Assembly (NCBI GenBank): GCA_944325575.1
Contig: CALVAR010000019.1
Coordinates: 1 to 46,441 of the forward strand
From: Candidatus Gastranaerophilales bacterium
GTDB lineage: Bacteria; Cyanobacteriota; Vampirovibrionia; Gastranaerophilales; Gastranaerophilaceae
Direction: 5' to 3'
DNA: 46,441 nt
Part shown: positions 1-8,766 of the stretch, piece by piece
Layout of the letters: every line of letters starts with the position of its first letter
Position numbering within the stretch: position 1 is the stretch's first letter
Translations under genes and position numbers: made by a program
Notes under the pieces: generated by a model
What the model saw: the letters and a program-made list of their open reading frames with translations, nothing else
Told to the model about the DNA's origin: nothing
Database searches by the model: none

Positions 1-120
1 TTCGGCAGAGTCTCTAAAAAATGATAATTAATCATTTTTTAGAGTTCTTGGAACGAAAAAATGAAATATCTGCTCTCGAATGCAAAATATTCATTTTTAC
101 ATTATAAATATTATCGATAT
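1..120. repeat. Inverted-repeat copy A (partner at 24119-24238)
   Basis: These 120 bases match the reverse complement of 24119-24238 at about 114 of 120 positions, and the first 74 are identical. The core is a long hairpin: CTCTAAAAAATGAT and ATCATTTTTTAGAG pair around a short AATTA loop at about 13-45. It begins at the first base of the window, so the unit may extend further left. No ORF is associated with it. It is a dispersed palindromic repeat of unknown family. Confidence 0.85.
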
Positions 121-298
121 ACAAAACTGTCACAGCATTAATAACATATACAGGAATGAATGCTTTTTTATCGTATCTGTAAAACTTGCTATATAAATCT
201 CTAATATTTATACTTTTTTCTGTTTAATTCTCATGTTATTTGAGCTAAAATATTTATGTTTTTACACAGGTATCGTTATTAAATAAAGGACATAAATT
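121..298. other. AT-rich leader region upstream of nifU
   Basis: There is no convincing gene here. It presumably holds the nifU-nifS promoter, but I could not fix a -35/-10 pair. A ribosome binding site AAAGGAC lies just before the nifU ATG. Confidence 0.4.
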
Positions 299-1120
299 AT
301 GTGGGATTATACAGATAAAGTAATGGATCATTATAAAAATCCGAGAAACGTAGGAGAAATAGAAAATCCTTCTGCCGTCGGCGAAGCAGGCTCTCTGGTA
401 TGCGGAGATGCATTAAAATTATATTTAAAAGTTGATGATAACGGTGTTATTACTGACGCTAAATTCCAAACATTCGGCTGCGGCTCTGCTGTGGCATCTT
501 CCAGTGTTTTGACAGAGATGTTAAAAGGAATGACTATTGATGAAGCGTCTAAAATTACAAACCAGCAGATTGCGGATGCGCTGGGTGGTTTACCTCCGCA
601 GAAAATGCACTGTTCCGTAATGGGGCATGAAGCGCTGGAATCGGCAATTGCTAATTACAAGGGAGAGGATGTTGCAGCCCATTGTGACGAAAAAATTATC
701 TGCACCTGCTACCATGTAACCGAAAAGGTATTAAGAGAAGCAATCGAGGACAATAATCTTACCGATTTGGAAGATGTAATGAACTATACAAAAGCCGGCG
801 GTGCGTGCGGACAATGCCATGTTGCTATTCAAAAAATTATTGATGAAATAAAAAATAAAAAAGAAAAAGTCGATATCAAAAATATGTCTGTTACCCAGCT
901 TGTTTTAAAAGTTAATAATGTAATAGAAAAACATATTGCACCGGAATTAAGAAAAGACGGCGGTGATATAGAGCTTGTTGATGTAAAGGACAACAAGGTT
1001 TTTGTATCATTAAAAGGTATGTGCAAATCTTGTAAATTTTCTTCCAATACATTGACCAATTTTGTCGAAGCTTCATTAAAGGAGCATATTTCTCCTGATA
1101 TTGAAGTTGTGGAGGTATAA
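299..1120 (+). CDS. nifU: NifU-type Fe-S cluster scaffold protein
   Basis: This is a scaffold on which [2Fe-2S]/[4Fe-4S] clusters are built from sulfur supplied by the cysteine desulfurase encoded next. All three classical NifU modules are present. The IscU-like N-terminal domain (about 1-125) has cluster ligands Cys35 (VCGD), Cys61 (FGCGSA) and Cys105 (MHCSVMG). The central BFD-like [2Fe-2S] module (about 129-180) has Cys135, Cys137, Cys170 and Cys173 (CTC and GACGQC). The C-terminal NifU domain (about 195-273) has the CKSC pair at 242/245. The 273-aa length is normal for full-length NifU. An AAAGGAC site precedes the ATG. The gene is 2 bases from nifS, so the two are surely co-transcribed. 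No nitrogenase genes are visible, so a general housekeeping Fe-S role is more likely than nitrogen fixation. Confidence 0.95.
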   Translation: MWDYTDKVMDHYKNPRNVGEIENPSAVGEAGSLVCGDALKLYLKVDDNGVITDAKFQTFGCGSAVASSSVLTEMLKGMTIDEASKITNQQIADALGGLPPQKMHCSVMGHEALESAIANYKGEDVAAHCDEKIICTCYHVTEKVLREAIEDNNLTDLEDVMNYTKAGGACGQCHVAIQKIIDEIKNKKEKVDIKNMSVTQLVLKVNNVIEKHIAPELRKDGGDIELVDVKDNKVFVSLKGMCKSCKFSSNTLTNFVEASLKEHISPDIEVVEV

Positions 1121-1122
1121 AA

Positions 1123-2325
1123 ATGACTGAAAAAGTTGTTTATTTGGATAACAATGCTACCACTATGGTGGACCCGAAAGTTTTTGAGGTTATGAAGCCG
1201 TATTTTTGTGAATTATACGGAAACCCCTCAAGTATGCATAAGTTTGGCGGACAGGTTATGCGTGCAGTTGACAAAGCAAGAGAGCAGGTCAAAAACTTCT
1301 TGGGCGCAAATGATGCAAAGGAAATTATTTTTACGGGCTCGGGCTCAGAAGGCGACAATATGGCTATTCGAGGAGTGCTTGAAGCTAATAAAAACAAAAA
1401 ACATATAATTACTACAAAAATTGAGCACCCGGCTGTTTTAAACCTTTTTAAATATTATGAAAAACAGGGATATGAAGTTACATATCTGGGCGTTGATTCT
1501 CAGGGAAATCTTGATTTAAATGAATTAAGTAACGCAATAGACGAAGATACTGCGCTTGTTAGCATGATGTATGCAAATAATGAGACAGGTGTTATTTTGC
1601 CTGTTGAAAAGGCGGCTAAAATAGTAAAACAGAAAAATCCAAAAACTAAATTTCATGTTGATGCTGTTCAAATAGCCGGTAAGCTGCCTATAGACGTAAA
1701 AAATACAGACATTGATTTGTTAAGTATAGCAGGTCATAAAATACATGCTCCTAAAGGCGTAGGTGCTTTGTATATAAAAACAGGCACATTGCTGCCTGCT
1801 TTTATAATCGGAGGACATCAGGAACGCGGCAAACGTGCGGGTACGGAAAATGTACCTTATATTGTTGCGTTGGGAGAGGCATGCGAAATTGCACAGAAAT
1901 CTCTTGATTATGAAATGCATGAAGTTAAAAGATTGAGAGATAAGCTGGAAAACGGTATTCTTGAAAGAATTTATAATGCAAAAGTTAACGGCTCTACAAC
2001 AAACAGAGTCCCTAATACTACAAATATAGGCTTTCAATACATAGAAGGAGAGCTGATTCTCCTTCATTTAAGCGATCTCGGGATATGTGCAAGCTCCGGC
2101 AGTGCCTGTACATCAGGCAGTTTGGAACCAAGCCATGTACTAAAATCCATGGGCGTTCCTTTTGAATCTTTGCATGGAAGTATTCGTTTCAGTTTAAGCA
2201 GATTTACTACGGAAGAGGAAATCGACTATGTCATTAATGTTCTTCCCGATGTAATTTTTAAGCTGAATAAAATATCTCCTTATCAAAAAGAGCTTAGAGC
2301 TTTAGAAGAGAAGTTTAGAAAATAA
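1123..2325 (+). CDS. nifS: NifS/IscS cysteine desulfurase
   Basis: A PLP-dependent cysteine desulfurase that converts cysteine to alanine and passes the persulfide sulfur to the NifU scaffold encoded immediately upstream. The fold-type I aminotransferase landmarks are visible: YLDNNATT at the N-terminus, the cofactor lysine in AGHKIHAPKG (Lys206, preceded by His205), and the mobile active-site loop SSGSACTSG with catalytic Cys329. The 400-aa length is typical for the NifS branch. It starts 2 bases after the nifU stop, which indicates translational coupling. A strong intrinsic terminator follows at 2336-2370 and is shared with speD arriving from the other strand. Confidence 0.96.
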   Translation: MTEKVVYLDNNATTMVDPKVFEVMKPYFCELYGNPSSMHKFGGQVMRAVDKAREQVKNFLGANDAKEIIFTGSGSEGDNMAIRGVLEANKNKKHIITTKIEHPAVLNLFKYYEKQGYEVTYLGVDSQGNLDLNELSNAIDEDTALVSMMYANNETGVILPVEKAAKIVKQKNPKTKFHVDAVQIAGKLPIDVKNTDIDLLSIAGHKIHAPKGVGALYIKTGTLLPAFIIGGHQERGKRAGTENVPYIVALGEACEIAQKSLDYEMHEVKRLRDKLENGILERIYNAKVNGSTTNRVPNTTNIGFQYIEGELILLHLSDLGICASSGSACTSGSLEPSHVLKSMGVPFESLHGSIRFSLSRFTTEEEIDYVINVLPDVIFKLNKISPYQKELRALEEKFRK

Positions 2326-2335
2326 ATTTTCAAAC

Positions 2336-2370
2336 AAAAATCCCCTGATGTAATTCAGGGGATTTTTTAT
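2336..2370. terminator. Bidirectional intrinsic terminator between nifS and speD
   Basis: TCCCCTGA (2341-2348) pairs with TCAGGGGA (2355-2362) around a 6-base loop. An A-run lies on the left and a T-run on the right, so the hairpin can stop transcription from both converging genes. Confidence 0.9.
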
Positions 2371-2381
2371 TTTATAAAAAT

Positions 2382-2828
2382 TTAAAACTGTGTTGCAATT
2401 TCAAAAGGCGTTTCAGAAACATGAGAAGCTGCATCAATTTTGCCTCTTTTAAGCTCTGAGAAAGATGCTTTAGTTGAATTGAATGCCTTTTTCAAAAATT
2501 CATAAGCAACTTTAGGGTCGCATTTGTCACCGCAAGTGAACAAATCAACCGCTGCATAGCCAAGTTCCGGCCATGTGTGTATAGCCAGATGACTTTCAGA
2601 GATAATAACCACACCGCTTACGCCGTGCGGACTAAACATATGAAAACATTTTTGTACAATTGTGGCTCCGCATTCAAGAGCTGCATCAATCATAAGACTC
2701 TCAACTTTTTGTGCATTGTTCAAAATATTGGGGTCGCATTCAAAAAACTCTGCCAAAACATGCTGTCCGAGATACTTCGCATTTGTATCAACGTGATATA
2801 CGTTTGGGACTGTCATAGATTTAGTCAA
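2382..2828 (-). CDS. speD: S-adenosylmethionine decarboxylase proenzyme
   Basis: Makes decarboxylated S-adenosylmethionine, the aminopropyl donor for spermidine. It is the short prokaryotic class (SpeH type), which self-cleaves to create a pyruvoyl cofactor. The processing site is in SESHLAIHTWPE: cleavage falls between Glu78 and Ser79, and Ser79 becomes the pyruvoyl group. His84 and Cys99 (FTCGD) match the catalytic pair of the family. At 148 aa it is slightly longer than usual at both ends. The start is a TTG at 2828, nine bases after AAGGAG. An in-frame ATG four codons later lies too far from that site. The TTG overlaps the stop of a two-codon mini-ORF (ATG AAT TGA), noted in the findings. 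mtnP, which recycles the methylthioadenosine by-product of spermidine synthesis, lies at 7266-8069. Confidence 0.93.
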   Translation of the reverse strand: MTKSMTVPNVYHVDTNAKYLGQHVLAEFFECDPNILNNAQKVESLMIDAALECGATIVQKCFHMFSPHGVSGVVIISESHLAIHTWPELGYAAVDLFTCGDKCDPKVAYEFLKKAFNSTKASFSELKRGKIDAASHVSETPFEIATQF

Positions 2829-3025
2829 TTCATTTATCTCCTTTTCTGTTTGTACTGTTACCAGTGTAATTTTTACAATTAAAAATATATTACTATAAAA
2901 ATTAAAAAAAATTAATTTTTGCGGCTTTTTGTATAATATCTTAAAATTTCTAAATATTATAGATTATAATTCTATTTTTGTTATTATACAGATAGATGAA
3001 TCTTTATATATAGGGCTTTTGAGTT

Positions 3026-3739
3026 ATGAGTAAGATACTTGTTGTTGATGATGATGAAGCTATAAATGAACTTGTTAAAATAAATCTTGAATTGTTGGGC
3101 TATGAAGTAATTACAGCTTTAGACGGAATTCAGGGATTTACTCTGGCAAAGCAGGAAATGCCTGATTTAATTATTCTTGATGTTATGATGCCCGATGTTG
3201 ACGGCTATACAGTAGCTAAAAGGGTCAGAGAAAATCCTTCCACAAAGGATATTCCTATATTGATGCTTACTGCAATGGGACAGCTGGAGGACAAGGTAAA
3301 GGGTTTTGATATAGGTGTTGATGACTATCTTGTAAAACCTTTTGAAATGGAAGAGCTGCAGGTAAGAGTCAGAGCATTGCTAAAAAGAATAAACGCAATA
3401 CCAGAGTCTCTTGCGACAAAAGAGATATTGACAATAGGCGACATTACTTTGCTTCCTGAAATATACAGCGTAAAGATACAGGACAAAACCGCTAAGTTAA
3501 CTCCTATTGAATTTGATATTCTAAATCTGCTTGTACAAAATCATGATTGTATGGTTTCTTCTGCAAAACTTTTGCACGATATCTGGGGATACGGTCCGGA
3601 GGATGATGTGGAAACAATCAGGGTTCATATCAGACACTTGAGGACAAAGATAAAGAAAATTTCTGACAATAAAGAATATATAGAAACTATTTACGGCGGC
3701 GGATACAGATTGCTGCCGTACGGAAAAACTACAAAATAG
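3026..3739 (+). CDS. OmpR-family response regulator, RpaA-like
   Basis: A two-domain response regulator. The receiver domain (about 1-120) has the acidic pocket Asp8-Asp10, phospho-acceptor Asp52 (LDVMMPD), Thr82 and Lys104 (LVKPFE), so it should be phosphorylatable. The C-terminal winged helix (about 130-235) contains DDVETIRVHIRHLRTK and ends in TIYGGGYRLLP. Wording and spacing are close to what I remember of cyanobacterial RpaA (AVNLEM.GY, GFxxGxDDYLxKPFEVEE, DDxETIRVHIRHLRTK), the output regulator of the circadian clock there. No histidine kinase lies next to it, so it is an orphan. The RpaA assignment is by similarity from memory. The generic family call is certain. Confidence 0.92.
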   Translation: MSKILVVDDDEAINELVKINLELLGYEVITALDGIQGFTLAKQEMPDLIILDVMMPDVDGYTVAKRVRENPSTKDIPILMLTAMGQLEDKVKGFDIGVDDYLVKPFEMEELQVRVRALLKRINAIPESLATKEILTIGDITLLPEIYSVKIQDKTAKLTPIEFDILNLLVQNHDCMVSSAKLLHDIWGYGPEDDVETIRVHIRHLRTKIKKISDNKEYIETIYGGGYRLLPYGKTTK

Positions 3740-3834
3740 CTCTTTTTTTAAACATAAGTATTATTGATTAATTTCAAATTAAGCAGTTAAATTATATATG
3801 AATATATAAATAGGTATTAGCTGTAATAACAAAT

Positions 3835-5106
3835 ATGTACAAAAAAGTTTTTCCGAAAGTCATATATTTTTTGATTATCCTGTTGATAAGCTTCGGCTTG
3901 TATCATTATATTTCTTTGCATAGTATTAAAAATACGCACAATCCTGATTATGACAGCTCATATCTTGTGAACAAGCAGTCTACTGACCCTCGCCGTCTTT
4001 TTCTGAAATCGTGGCGTATAATAAAAACAAAATATTATGACCCTACTTTAAACGGTCAGGACTGGTCAAAATGGAACAGACGTTATGTTGACAAAATAAA
4101 GACAAAAGATGATGCTTATGTAGCAATTAATACTATGCTGGCAAGTCTTGATGATCCTTATTCAAAATTCATGAATCAGCAGGAATATGCCGAGCAAAAT
4201 ACCAGTATTGATGCAAGAATTGTCGGTATAGGCGTAAATATTATGTCTGTGGATGGCAAAATTATTATTATCAGTGTTGTAGAAGATACTCCTGCGTTTA
4301 TGGCGGGAATAAAAGCAGGCGATATCATTCTGAAAGTTGATAAAACCGATGTAAGCGGCAAAACAATAAGCGATGTTGCTTCTCTTATAAGAGGAGAAAT
4401 GGGAACATCCGTAAACTTGGAACTTCTAAGAGACCGGAAAAAATTGACGAAGGTTATTGGCAGAGATGAAATAAAAATAAAAAATATAAAAGCTTCTGTT
4501 GTTGATAAAAATATAGGATATATACAGATAATCAGCTTTTTGAGTTCAGATATGACAACAGAATTTATAGATGCTTTGAATAAAACACAAAATTGTGACG
4601 GTCTTATAATAGACCTGAGAGGCAATACGGGCGGTCTTATGCCGAATGCTGTTGTTATAGCTGATATGTTTTTGACACAGGGACATATTGTAAGTGTTGT
4701 TGACAGAGACAACCAAAAATCCGATATAGATGCTCAGGCAAAGCCTTATGCGATAAACAAACCCGTTGTTATTCTTATTGACGGCGGAACGGCAAGCGCT
4801 TCCGAGATTTTGAGCGGAGCATTAAAAGATAATCATAAGGCTATTTTGGTCGGTCAAAGAACTTTCGGTAAAGGGATGATTCAAAGGATATTCCCTCTTC
4901 CGAACCAAACGGGCATGAACCTTACGATTGCAAAATATCTGACGCCAAAGGGAATTGATATTAACAAAAAAGGCATAACTCCTGATTATTCTGTCACTTA
5001 TACGGAAAAGGATTTTATCAATAATAAAGATCCTCAAATGGATGAGGCTAAAAAGATTATTAAAAAGCTGATAAAAAGCAGGCATGAAATAGCTAAGGCA
5101 GGTTAG
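3835..5106 (+). CDS. ctpA: Carboxyl-terminal processing protease (S41, CtpA-like)
   Basis: A membrane-anchored serine protease that trims or degrades exported proteins from their C-terminus. Residues 9-26 form an uncleaved-looking hydrophobic anchor. A PDZ domain follows (about 125-205, GIGVNI...AGIKAGDIILKVD), then the tail-specific protease domain (about 220-390). The Ser/Lys dyad is seen as Ser321 in GGTASASEIL and Lys346 in RTFGKG, spaced 25 residues apart as in characterised members. The 423-aa length is typical of the CtpA type rather than the larger Prc. Its TAG overlaps the stop of the convergent obg gene by 4 bases (5103-5106), so there is no room for a terminator between them. Confidence 0.93.
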   Translation: MYKKVFPKVIYFLIILLISFGLYHYISLHSIKNTHNPDYDSSYLVNKQSTDPRRLFLKSWRIIKTKYYDPTLNGQDWSKWNRRYVDKIKTKDDAYVAINTMLASLDDPYSKFMNQQEYAEQNTSIDARIVGIGVNIMSVDGKIIIISVVEDTPAFMAGIKAGDIILKVDKTDVSGKTISDVASLIRGEMGTSVNLELLRDRKKLTKVIGRDEIKIKNIKASVVDKNIGYIQIISFLSSDMTTEFIDALNKTQNCDGLIIDLRGNTGGLMPNAVVIADMFLTQGHIVSVVDRDNQKSDIDAQAKPYAINKPVVILIDGGTASASEILSGALKDNHKAILVGQRTFGKGMIQRIFPLPNQTGMNLTIAKYLTPKGIDINKKGITPDYSVTYTEKDFINNKDPQMDEAKKIIKKLIKSRHEIAKAG

Positions 5107-6374
5107 TCATAATAATCAAACTGAATATGTCCGATTTTTACAACATCGCCTTCTTTTATTCCTGCCTGTTTTAATGCTTCATATACATTCATTGAAGCAA
5201 GAATATTCTGGAATCTATACAGCTGATCGATATTTCTTGTATCTGTTACATTTGCCAGTCGTATAAGTTTTCCGCCTTCTACACTAAACGTGTTTTTGTC
5301 AATTTTGTATATTGCATAGTCGCTGTCATCATTATCAAATGCTGCAAGATCCTCGTCTATGTCAATTTTAAATTCGGGTTTTGGGATTTCTTCTACTTTT
5401 TGCATTACAAAATCCATAAACGGTTTTATATTTTCTTTGGTTGCGGCAGAAATCAAGAATACATCAGGAGAATATTTTTTAAACATTTTTAAATATTCTT
5501 CTCTTATTTCTTCATCAACGCTGTCTATTTTGTTAAGAGCAATAATCTGGTAAAGCTCTCCTAGTCTTTGCGAATGTTTTTTTAATTCCTTATTAATTTT
5601 TTCATAACTTTGGATAGGGTCTTCACCAGTTATATCTATGACGTGTATCAAAAATCTGCATCTTTCAACGTGTCGTAAAAATTCATGCCCGAGACCTATG
5701 CCTTCGCTTGCACCTTCAATCAATCCCGGTATATCAGCAACGACAAAACCGTCACCGGAGGGCTTTTTTACTACCCCGAGATGTGGCACAAGAGTTGTAA
5801 AAGGATAATCTGCTATTTTAGGTTTGGCTTCGCTGATTACACTAATCAATGTGGATTTACCCGCATTAGGCATTCCTAAAAGGCCCACATCAGCAATAAG
5901 TTTTAGTTCAAGTTCCAGCTCTCTTTCAATACCGGGTTCACCCGGTTCGCAATATTGCGGGGCTCTTTTTTGTGCTGTGGCAAATCGTGCATTGCCTCTG
6001 CCGCCTCTGCCTCCTTTTGCGACAAGTACTGTTTGCTCAGGATGTGTAAGATCAGCAATGATTTTGTCATTTTCTATATCTCTTACAACGGTTCCCAGTG
6101 GTACTTTTATATACAAATCTTTTCCGCCATGCCCGTGCTGGGTTTTGGGTCTTCCGTTTTCCCCGTTTTCTGCTTTAAATATAGATTGGTATTTAAAGTC
6201 CATAAGGGTGGTCATTGATTCATCAGCAATAAAATATACGCTGCCGCCTCTGCCGCCATCGCCGCCTGCAGGTCCGCCTTTATCAACATATTTTTCTCTT
6301 CTCCAGGCAACAATGCCGTTTCCGCCTTTGCCGGATAGGATTTTTATTTTTGCTTTGTCTAAAAATGTCGTCAT
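5103..6374 (-). CDS. obg: Obg/CgtA ribosome-associated GTPase
   Basis: An essential GTPase that acts in late 50S ribosome assembly and in stress control. The N-terminal glycine-rich Obg fold (1-158) shows its many GxGGxGG turns. The G domain has the P-loop GMPNAGKS (167-174), the switch II motif DIPG (214-217) and the specificity motif NKID (281-284). The OCT domain (about 355-423) is present, which places it in the group described in Gram-positive bacteria and cyanobacteria. Length is 423 aa. An ATG start is used at 6374. The upstream gene on the same strand ends in its own terminator (6395-6433), so obg is probably transcribed separately. Confidence 0.95.
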   Translation of the reverse strand: MTTFLDKAKIKILSGKGGNGIVAWRREKYVDKGGPAGGDGGRGGSVYFIADESMTTLMDFKYQSIFKAENGENGRPKTQHGHGGKDLYIKVPLGTVVRDIENDKIIADLTHPEQTVLVAKGGRGGRGNARFATAQKRAPQYCEPGEPGIERELELELKLIADVGLLGMPNAGKSTLISVISEAKPKIADYPFTTLVPHLGVVKKPSGDGFVVADIPGLIEGASEGIGLGHEFLRHVERCRFLIHVIDITGEDPIQSYEKINKELKKHSQRLGELYQIIALNKIDSVDEEIREEYLKMFKKYSPDVFLISAATKENIKPFMDFVMQKVEEIPKPEFKIDIDEDLAAFDNDDSDYAIYKIDKNTFSVEGGKLIRLANVTDTRNIDQLYRFQNILASMNVYEALKQAGIKEGDVVKIGHIQFDYYD

Positions 6375-6394
6375 AGATATTAGGTTAGCATAAA

Positions 6395-6433
6395 ATTAAA
6401 AAAGAAGAGATATTTATTAATACTCTTCTTTTT
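6395..6433 (-). terminator. Intrinsic terminator after the 127-aa hypothetical gene
   Basis: AAAAAGAAGAG (6399-6409) and CTCTTCTTTTT (6423-6433) form an 11-bp stem with a 13-base AT loop. Read on the minus strand it ends in a T-run. It overlaps the stop codon of the upstream gene and lies before obg. Confidence 0.7.
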
Positions 6434-6815
6434 AATCTATATAAAAGAAATCTTCATTTTCGTCCTGATAATCTTCCCACAGTGGAATTTTGTCTTCGAG
6501 CAGCTTTTTCTTTTTTTCTTTTATTTCTTCTTCTGTTTCTTCCAATTGAGTTTTGGCTTCTTTTTTCTTTTTTATAAGGTTTGCAACATTCATCATAGCA
6601 AGAGAGTTTAATGTTGCATTTAGTTGAGCACTTCTGTCTACAAACTGAGATTCACTAAAGTTTTGTCCTTCTTCTCCCTGCTGTTGCAAGAAATATTCCA
6701 TACCCGGGCTTTGTCTGTCGTCAGCTGTTTTTGCCGCAGTGCCGGATATGTCGCCGCTTTTAAAATTAAAGCTGCCACCGATTCCGAAAAATCCAGCTGA
6801 ACGATTGTCTACCAC
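6432..6815 (-). CDS. Hypothetical protein, coiled coil with acidic tail
   Basis: No recognised family. It has 127 aa. The N-terminus is Gly/Phe/Ser-rich (GFFGIGGSFNF), the middle is Gln/Asn-rich, and residues about 80-110 are Lys/Glu-rich and predicted to form a charged coiled coil. The end is acidic and aromatic (DYQDENEDFFYID). There is no signal peptide or membrane segment. The start is a GTG at 6815 with AGGAG about 10 bases upstream. No in-frame ATG is available at the N-terminus. It is followed by its own terminator. Confidence 0.7.
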   Translation of the reverse strand: MVDNRSAGFFGIGGSFNFKSGDISGTAAKTADDRQSPGMEYFLQQQGEEGQNFSESQFVDRSAQLNATLNSLAMMNVANLIKKKKEAKTQLEETEEEIKEKKKKLLEDKIPLWEDYQDENEDFFYID

Positions 6816-6973
6816 TTATGAAAATCTCCTGTGTTTTCTCTCTGTTAATGAAGATATCTTATAAATTTTTTAGATTTATTATATTAAAACCAAGCAAAAT
6901 TTTTTTTGCTAGTTCTCTTTTTATATTTTAAGGTATATTAACATTTGTTTACATCCATCTTTTGATGTACATA

Positions 6974-7240
6974 CTACACACCTAGTATATAAAGCATTCT
7001 TACAACGGCAAATTGTAAAATTTGGAGAAATAATAGCGCAACAATAGGCGAAAAATCCAGTCCGCCCATTGCCGGTATTATTCTCCTGAAAGGTTCGAGT
7101 ACTATATCAGATATTAATGCCAGAAATCTGTAAGGCTGTGAATACCAGTTTATTGACGGTATCCAGGTTAAGAATATTCTGACAATAATTACCCAAAAGT
7201 AAATATTGAATATGTCATTTACTATGGCGGCTATACTCAT
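6974..7240 (-). CDS. YggT family membrane protein
   Basis: A small integral membrane protein of 88 aa with two hydrophobic segments (about 8-26 and 64-84) joined by a loop bearing the family signature SDIVLEPFRRIIPAMGGLDFSP. YggT/YlmG proteins are linked with cell division and membrane organisation, and in plastids and cyanobacteria with nucleoid or photosystem distribution. The molecular activity is unknown. The ATG at 7240 is preceded by GGGAGT. It begins 26 bases after the mtnP stop on the same strand, so the two are probably co-transcribed. Confidence 0.88.
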   Translation of the reverse strand: MSIAAIVNDIFNIYFWVIIVRIFLTWIPSINWYSQPYRFLALISDIVLEPFRRIIPAMGGLDFSPIVALLFLQILQFAVVRMLYILGV

Positions 7241-7265
7241 TTAGTATTTACTCCCAGTTGTTTTT

Positions 7266-8069
7266 CTATACTCTTGAGCCCGAGATTGTGTTTGCACAGT
7301 TGCATTTTGTTCTTTCAATCGGCAGTTTTTCAATCAGGTTGAAAAGAAGCGCTTTTAGTTTTGCGTTGTTTTCATTAAATACTTTAATTACCTCTGCATG
7401 TTGTACGGGAGGTACTTCACCGACGAGACCTGCATCGTAATCAGTTATCAATGATATATTCAAGGGACACATATCCATTTCTTTTACAAGATAAGCTTCA
7501 GGGAATTGTGTCATATTAATAACTTCCCAGCCCTGTGATGTAAAGAATTTGGATTCAGACTTTGTTGAGAATCTAGGACCGTTTATTACAACAACCGTAC
7601 CTGTTTCATGTACAGTAATACCTAATTCTTTAGCTGTTGCAACAGCCGTTTGTCTCATTTCTTCACAATAAGGGTTAGCAGCACTAACATGTGTAACAAC
7701 AGGACCGTCAAAGAACGTTGATTTTCTTCCGTCTGTCCAGTCTACAAATTGGTCGCATATTACAAAGTGACCCGGTGCAACGTGCTTTTGCAAGCTGCCT
7801 GCCGCACAAGGTGATATAACTCTTTCGCACCCTATTGACTTCATTGCCCATACATTTGCTCTGTAGTTAATAAGATGCGGCGGTATAGTATGGCTTCTGC
7901 CATGTCTTGGCATAAATGCTACTTTATGCTGACCTATTTTTCCTATAAATACGCTGTCAGAAGGTGCTCCATAAGGTGTTTCAACTTTTACTTCTTCTAT
8001 GTCATCAAGAAATTTGTAAAATCCTGAACCGCCAAATACACCAATATCTGCTAATTTTTTCTTTTCCAT
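7266..8069 (-). CDS. mtnP: S-methyl-5'-thioadenosine phosphorylase
   Basis: Phosphorolyses methylthioadenosine (the by-product of spermidine synthesis) to adenine and 5-methylthioribose-1-phosphate. The 267-aa protein shows the trimeric nucleoside phosphorylase pattern. The phosphate-binding GGSGFY is at 13-18, followed by PRHGRSH (54-60), PHLINYRANV, SPCAAGSL, and the purine pocket TDYDAG around 209-214. INMTQFPEA is the family signature near 184-192. A close alternative is a purine nucleoside phosphorylase of the same family. The presence of speD nearby supports MTA as substrate. A GGAGAG ribosome site lies a few bases before the ATG. It probably heads a unit with yggT. Confidence 0.9.
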   Translation of the reverse strand: MEKKKLADIGVFGGSGFYKFLDDIEEVKVETPYGAPSDSVFIGKIGQHKVAFMPRHGRSHTIPPHLINYRANVWAMKSIGCERVISPCAAGSLQKHVAPGHFVICDQFVDWTDGRKSTFFDGPVVTHVSAANPYCEEMRQTAVATAKELGITVHETGTVVVINGPRFSTKSESKFFTSQGWEVINMTQFPEAYLVKEMDMCPLNISLITDYDAGLVGEVPPVQHAEVIKVFNENNAKLKALLFNLIEKLPIERTKCNCANTISGSRV

Positions 8070-8097
8070 TTATCTCTCTCCGTTCAATACTTTTCTG

Positions 8098-8766
8098 TTA
8101 GTCTTTAATTTTTGTGGGATTTTTTATCCATTCATAAGCTGTTGTTGAGGTTTTTGGTACGGTAACTCTGCCGTCTTTATATATTTTTATGTTATAACCT
8201 TTGTCCTTGCCGGCGCAGGATGGGTCTACAGTGATTTCAAATGTTCCTTTTCCTGTTGTATCAACCAGATTCCAGTAACATACACCAATAGATGATTTAA
8301 GATTTTGCTCTGTATTGTTGGCACAATTAACTTTGCCTATAGTATTTATATGTTCTGCAATATAATAACAAACAGCATTAGATTGATTCAAGTCGTTATC
8401 ACAAGTAATATTTTCACTGTTGTCAGAAGGACAGGCAGTCTTTTTTGTTCCTGAATCTATATAGTCAATCTTTGCGCTTGGCAAAGGATCATAAGAAAAA
8501 TCCAAATGCAGCTCACCCAGGCTTGCGTCTATATTACCGGTTGCGTAAATATTCTGGTCATATTTTGTATAATCATTAATAGACGAACGCATTATTTCTT
8601 CTACAGCATGGTATGACTTTAAAAACAGAAATTTATCTTTGTCCGGATCCACACGTGCTATTGTTCTGACTAATAGTGCCATAACAACGCCTATTATAGC
8701 CATTGTTAAAAGCACTTCTGCAAGAGTAAAACCTGTTTTTAGAAATTCTTTATTTACATTTTTCAT
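8098..8766 (-). CDS. Type IV pilin/pseudopilin-like protein (prepilin 1)
   Basis: A secreted pilin-like protein. The class III signal is KTG|FTLAEVLLTMAIIG. Cleavage after Gly12 would leave Phe1 and Glu5, as in type IV pilins, followed by a hydrophobic helix to about residue 32. The globular part has several Cys (CPSDN, CDND, CYYI, CANN, CYWN, CAGK), suggesting disulfides. I chose the ATG at 8766 because GGAG lies 8 bases upstream; the TTG two codons earlier is too close to that site. It is a paralogue of the gene at 8886-9614, with the shared pattern FLK.YHA.E.IM and PLPSAK. Whether it is a pilus subunit or a type II secretion minor pseudopilin cannot be told from sequence. Confidence 0.85.
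   Translation of the reverse strand: MKNVNKEFLKTGFTLAEVLLTMAIIGVVMALLVRTIARVDPDKDKFLFLKSYHAVEEIMRSSINDYTKYDQNIYATGNIDASLGELHLDFSYDPLPSAKIDYIDSGTKKTACPSDNSENITCDNDLNQSNAVCYYIAEHINTIGKVNCANNTEQNLKSSIGVCYWNLVDTTGKGTFEITVDPSCAGKDKGYNIKIYKDGRVTVPKTSTTAYEWIKNPTKIKD

Noticed and set aside
299-2325. Nitrogen-fixation locus
   Set aside because: nifU-nifS alone serve general Fe-S assembly. No nifH/D/K or accessory nif genes are present.
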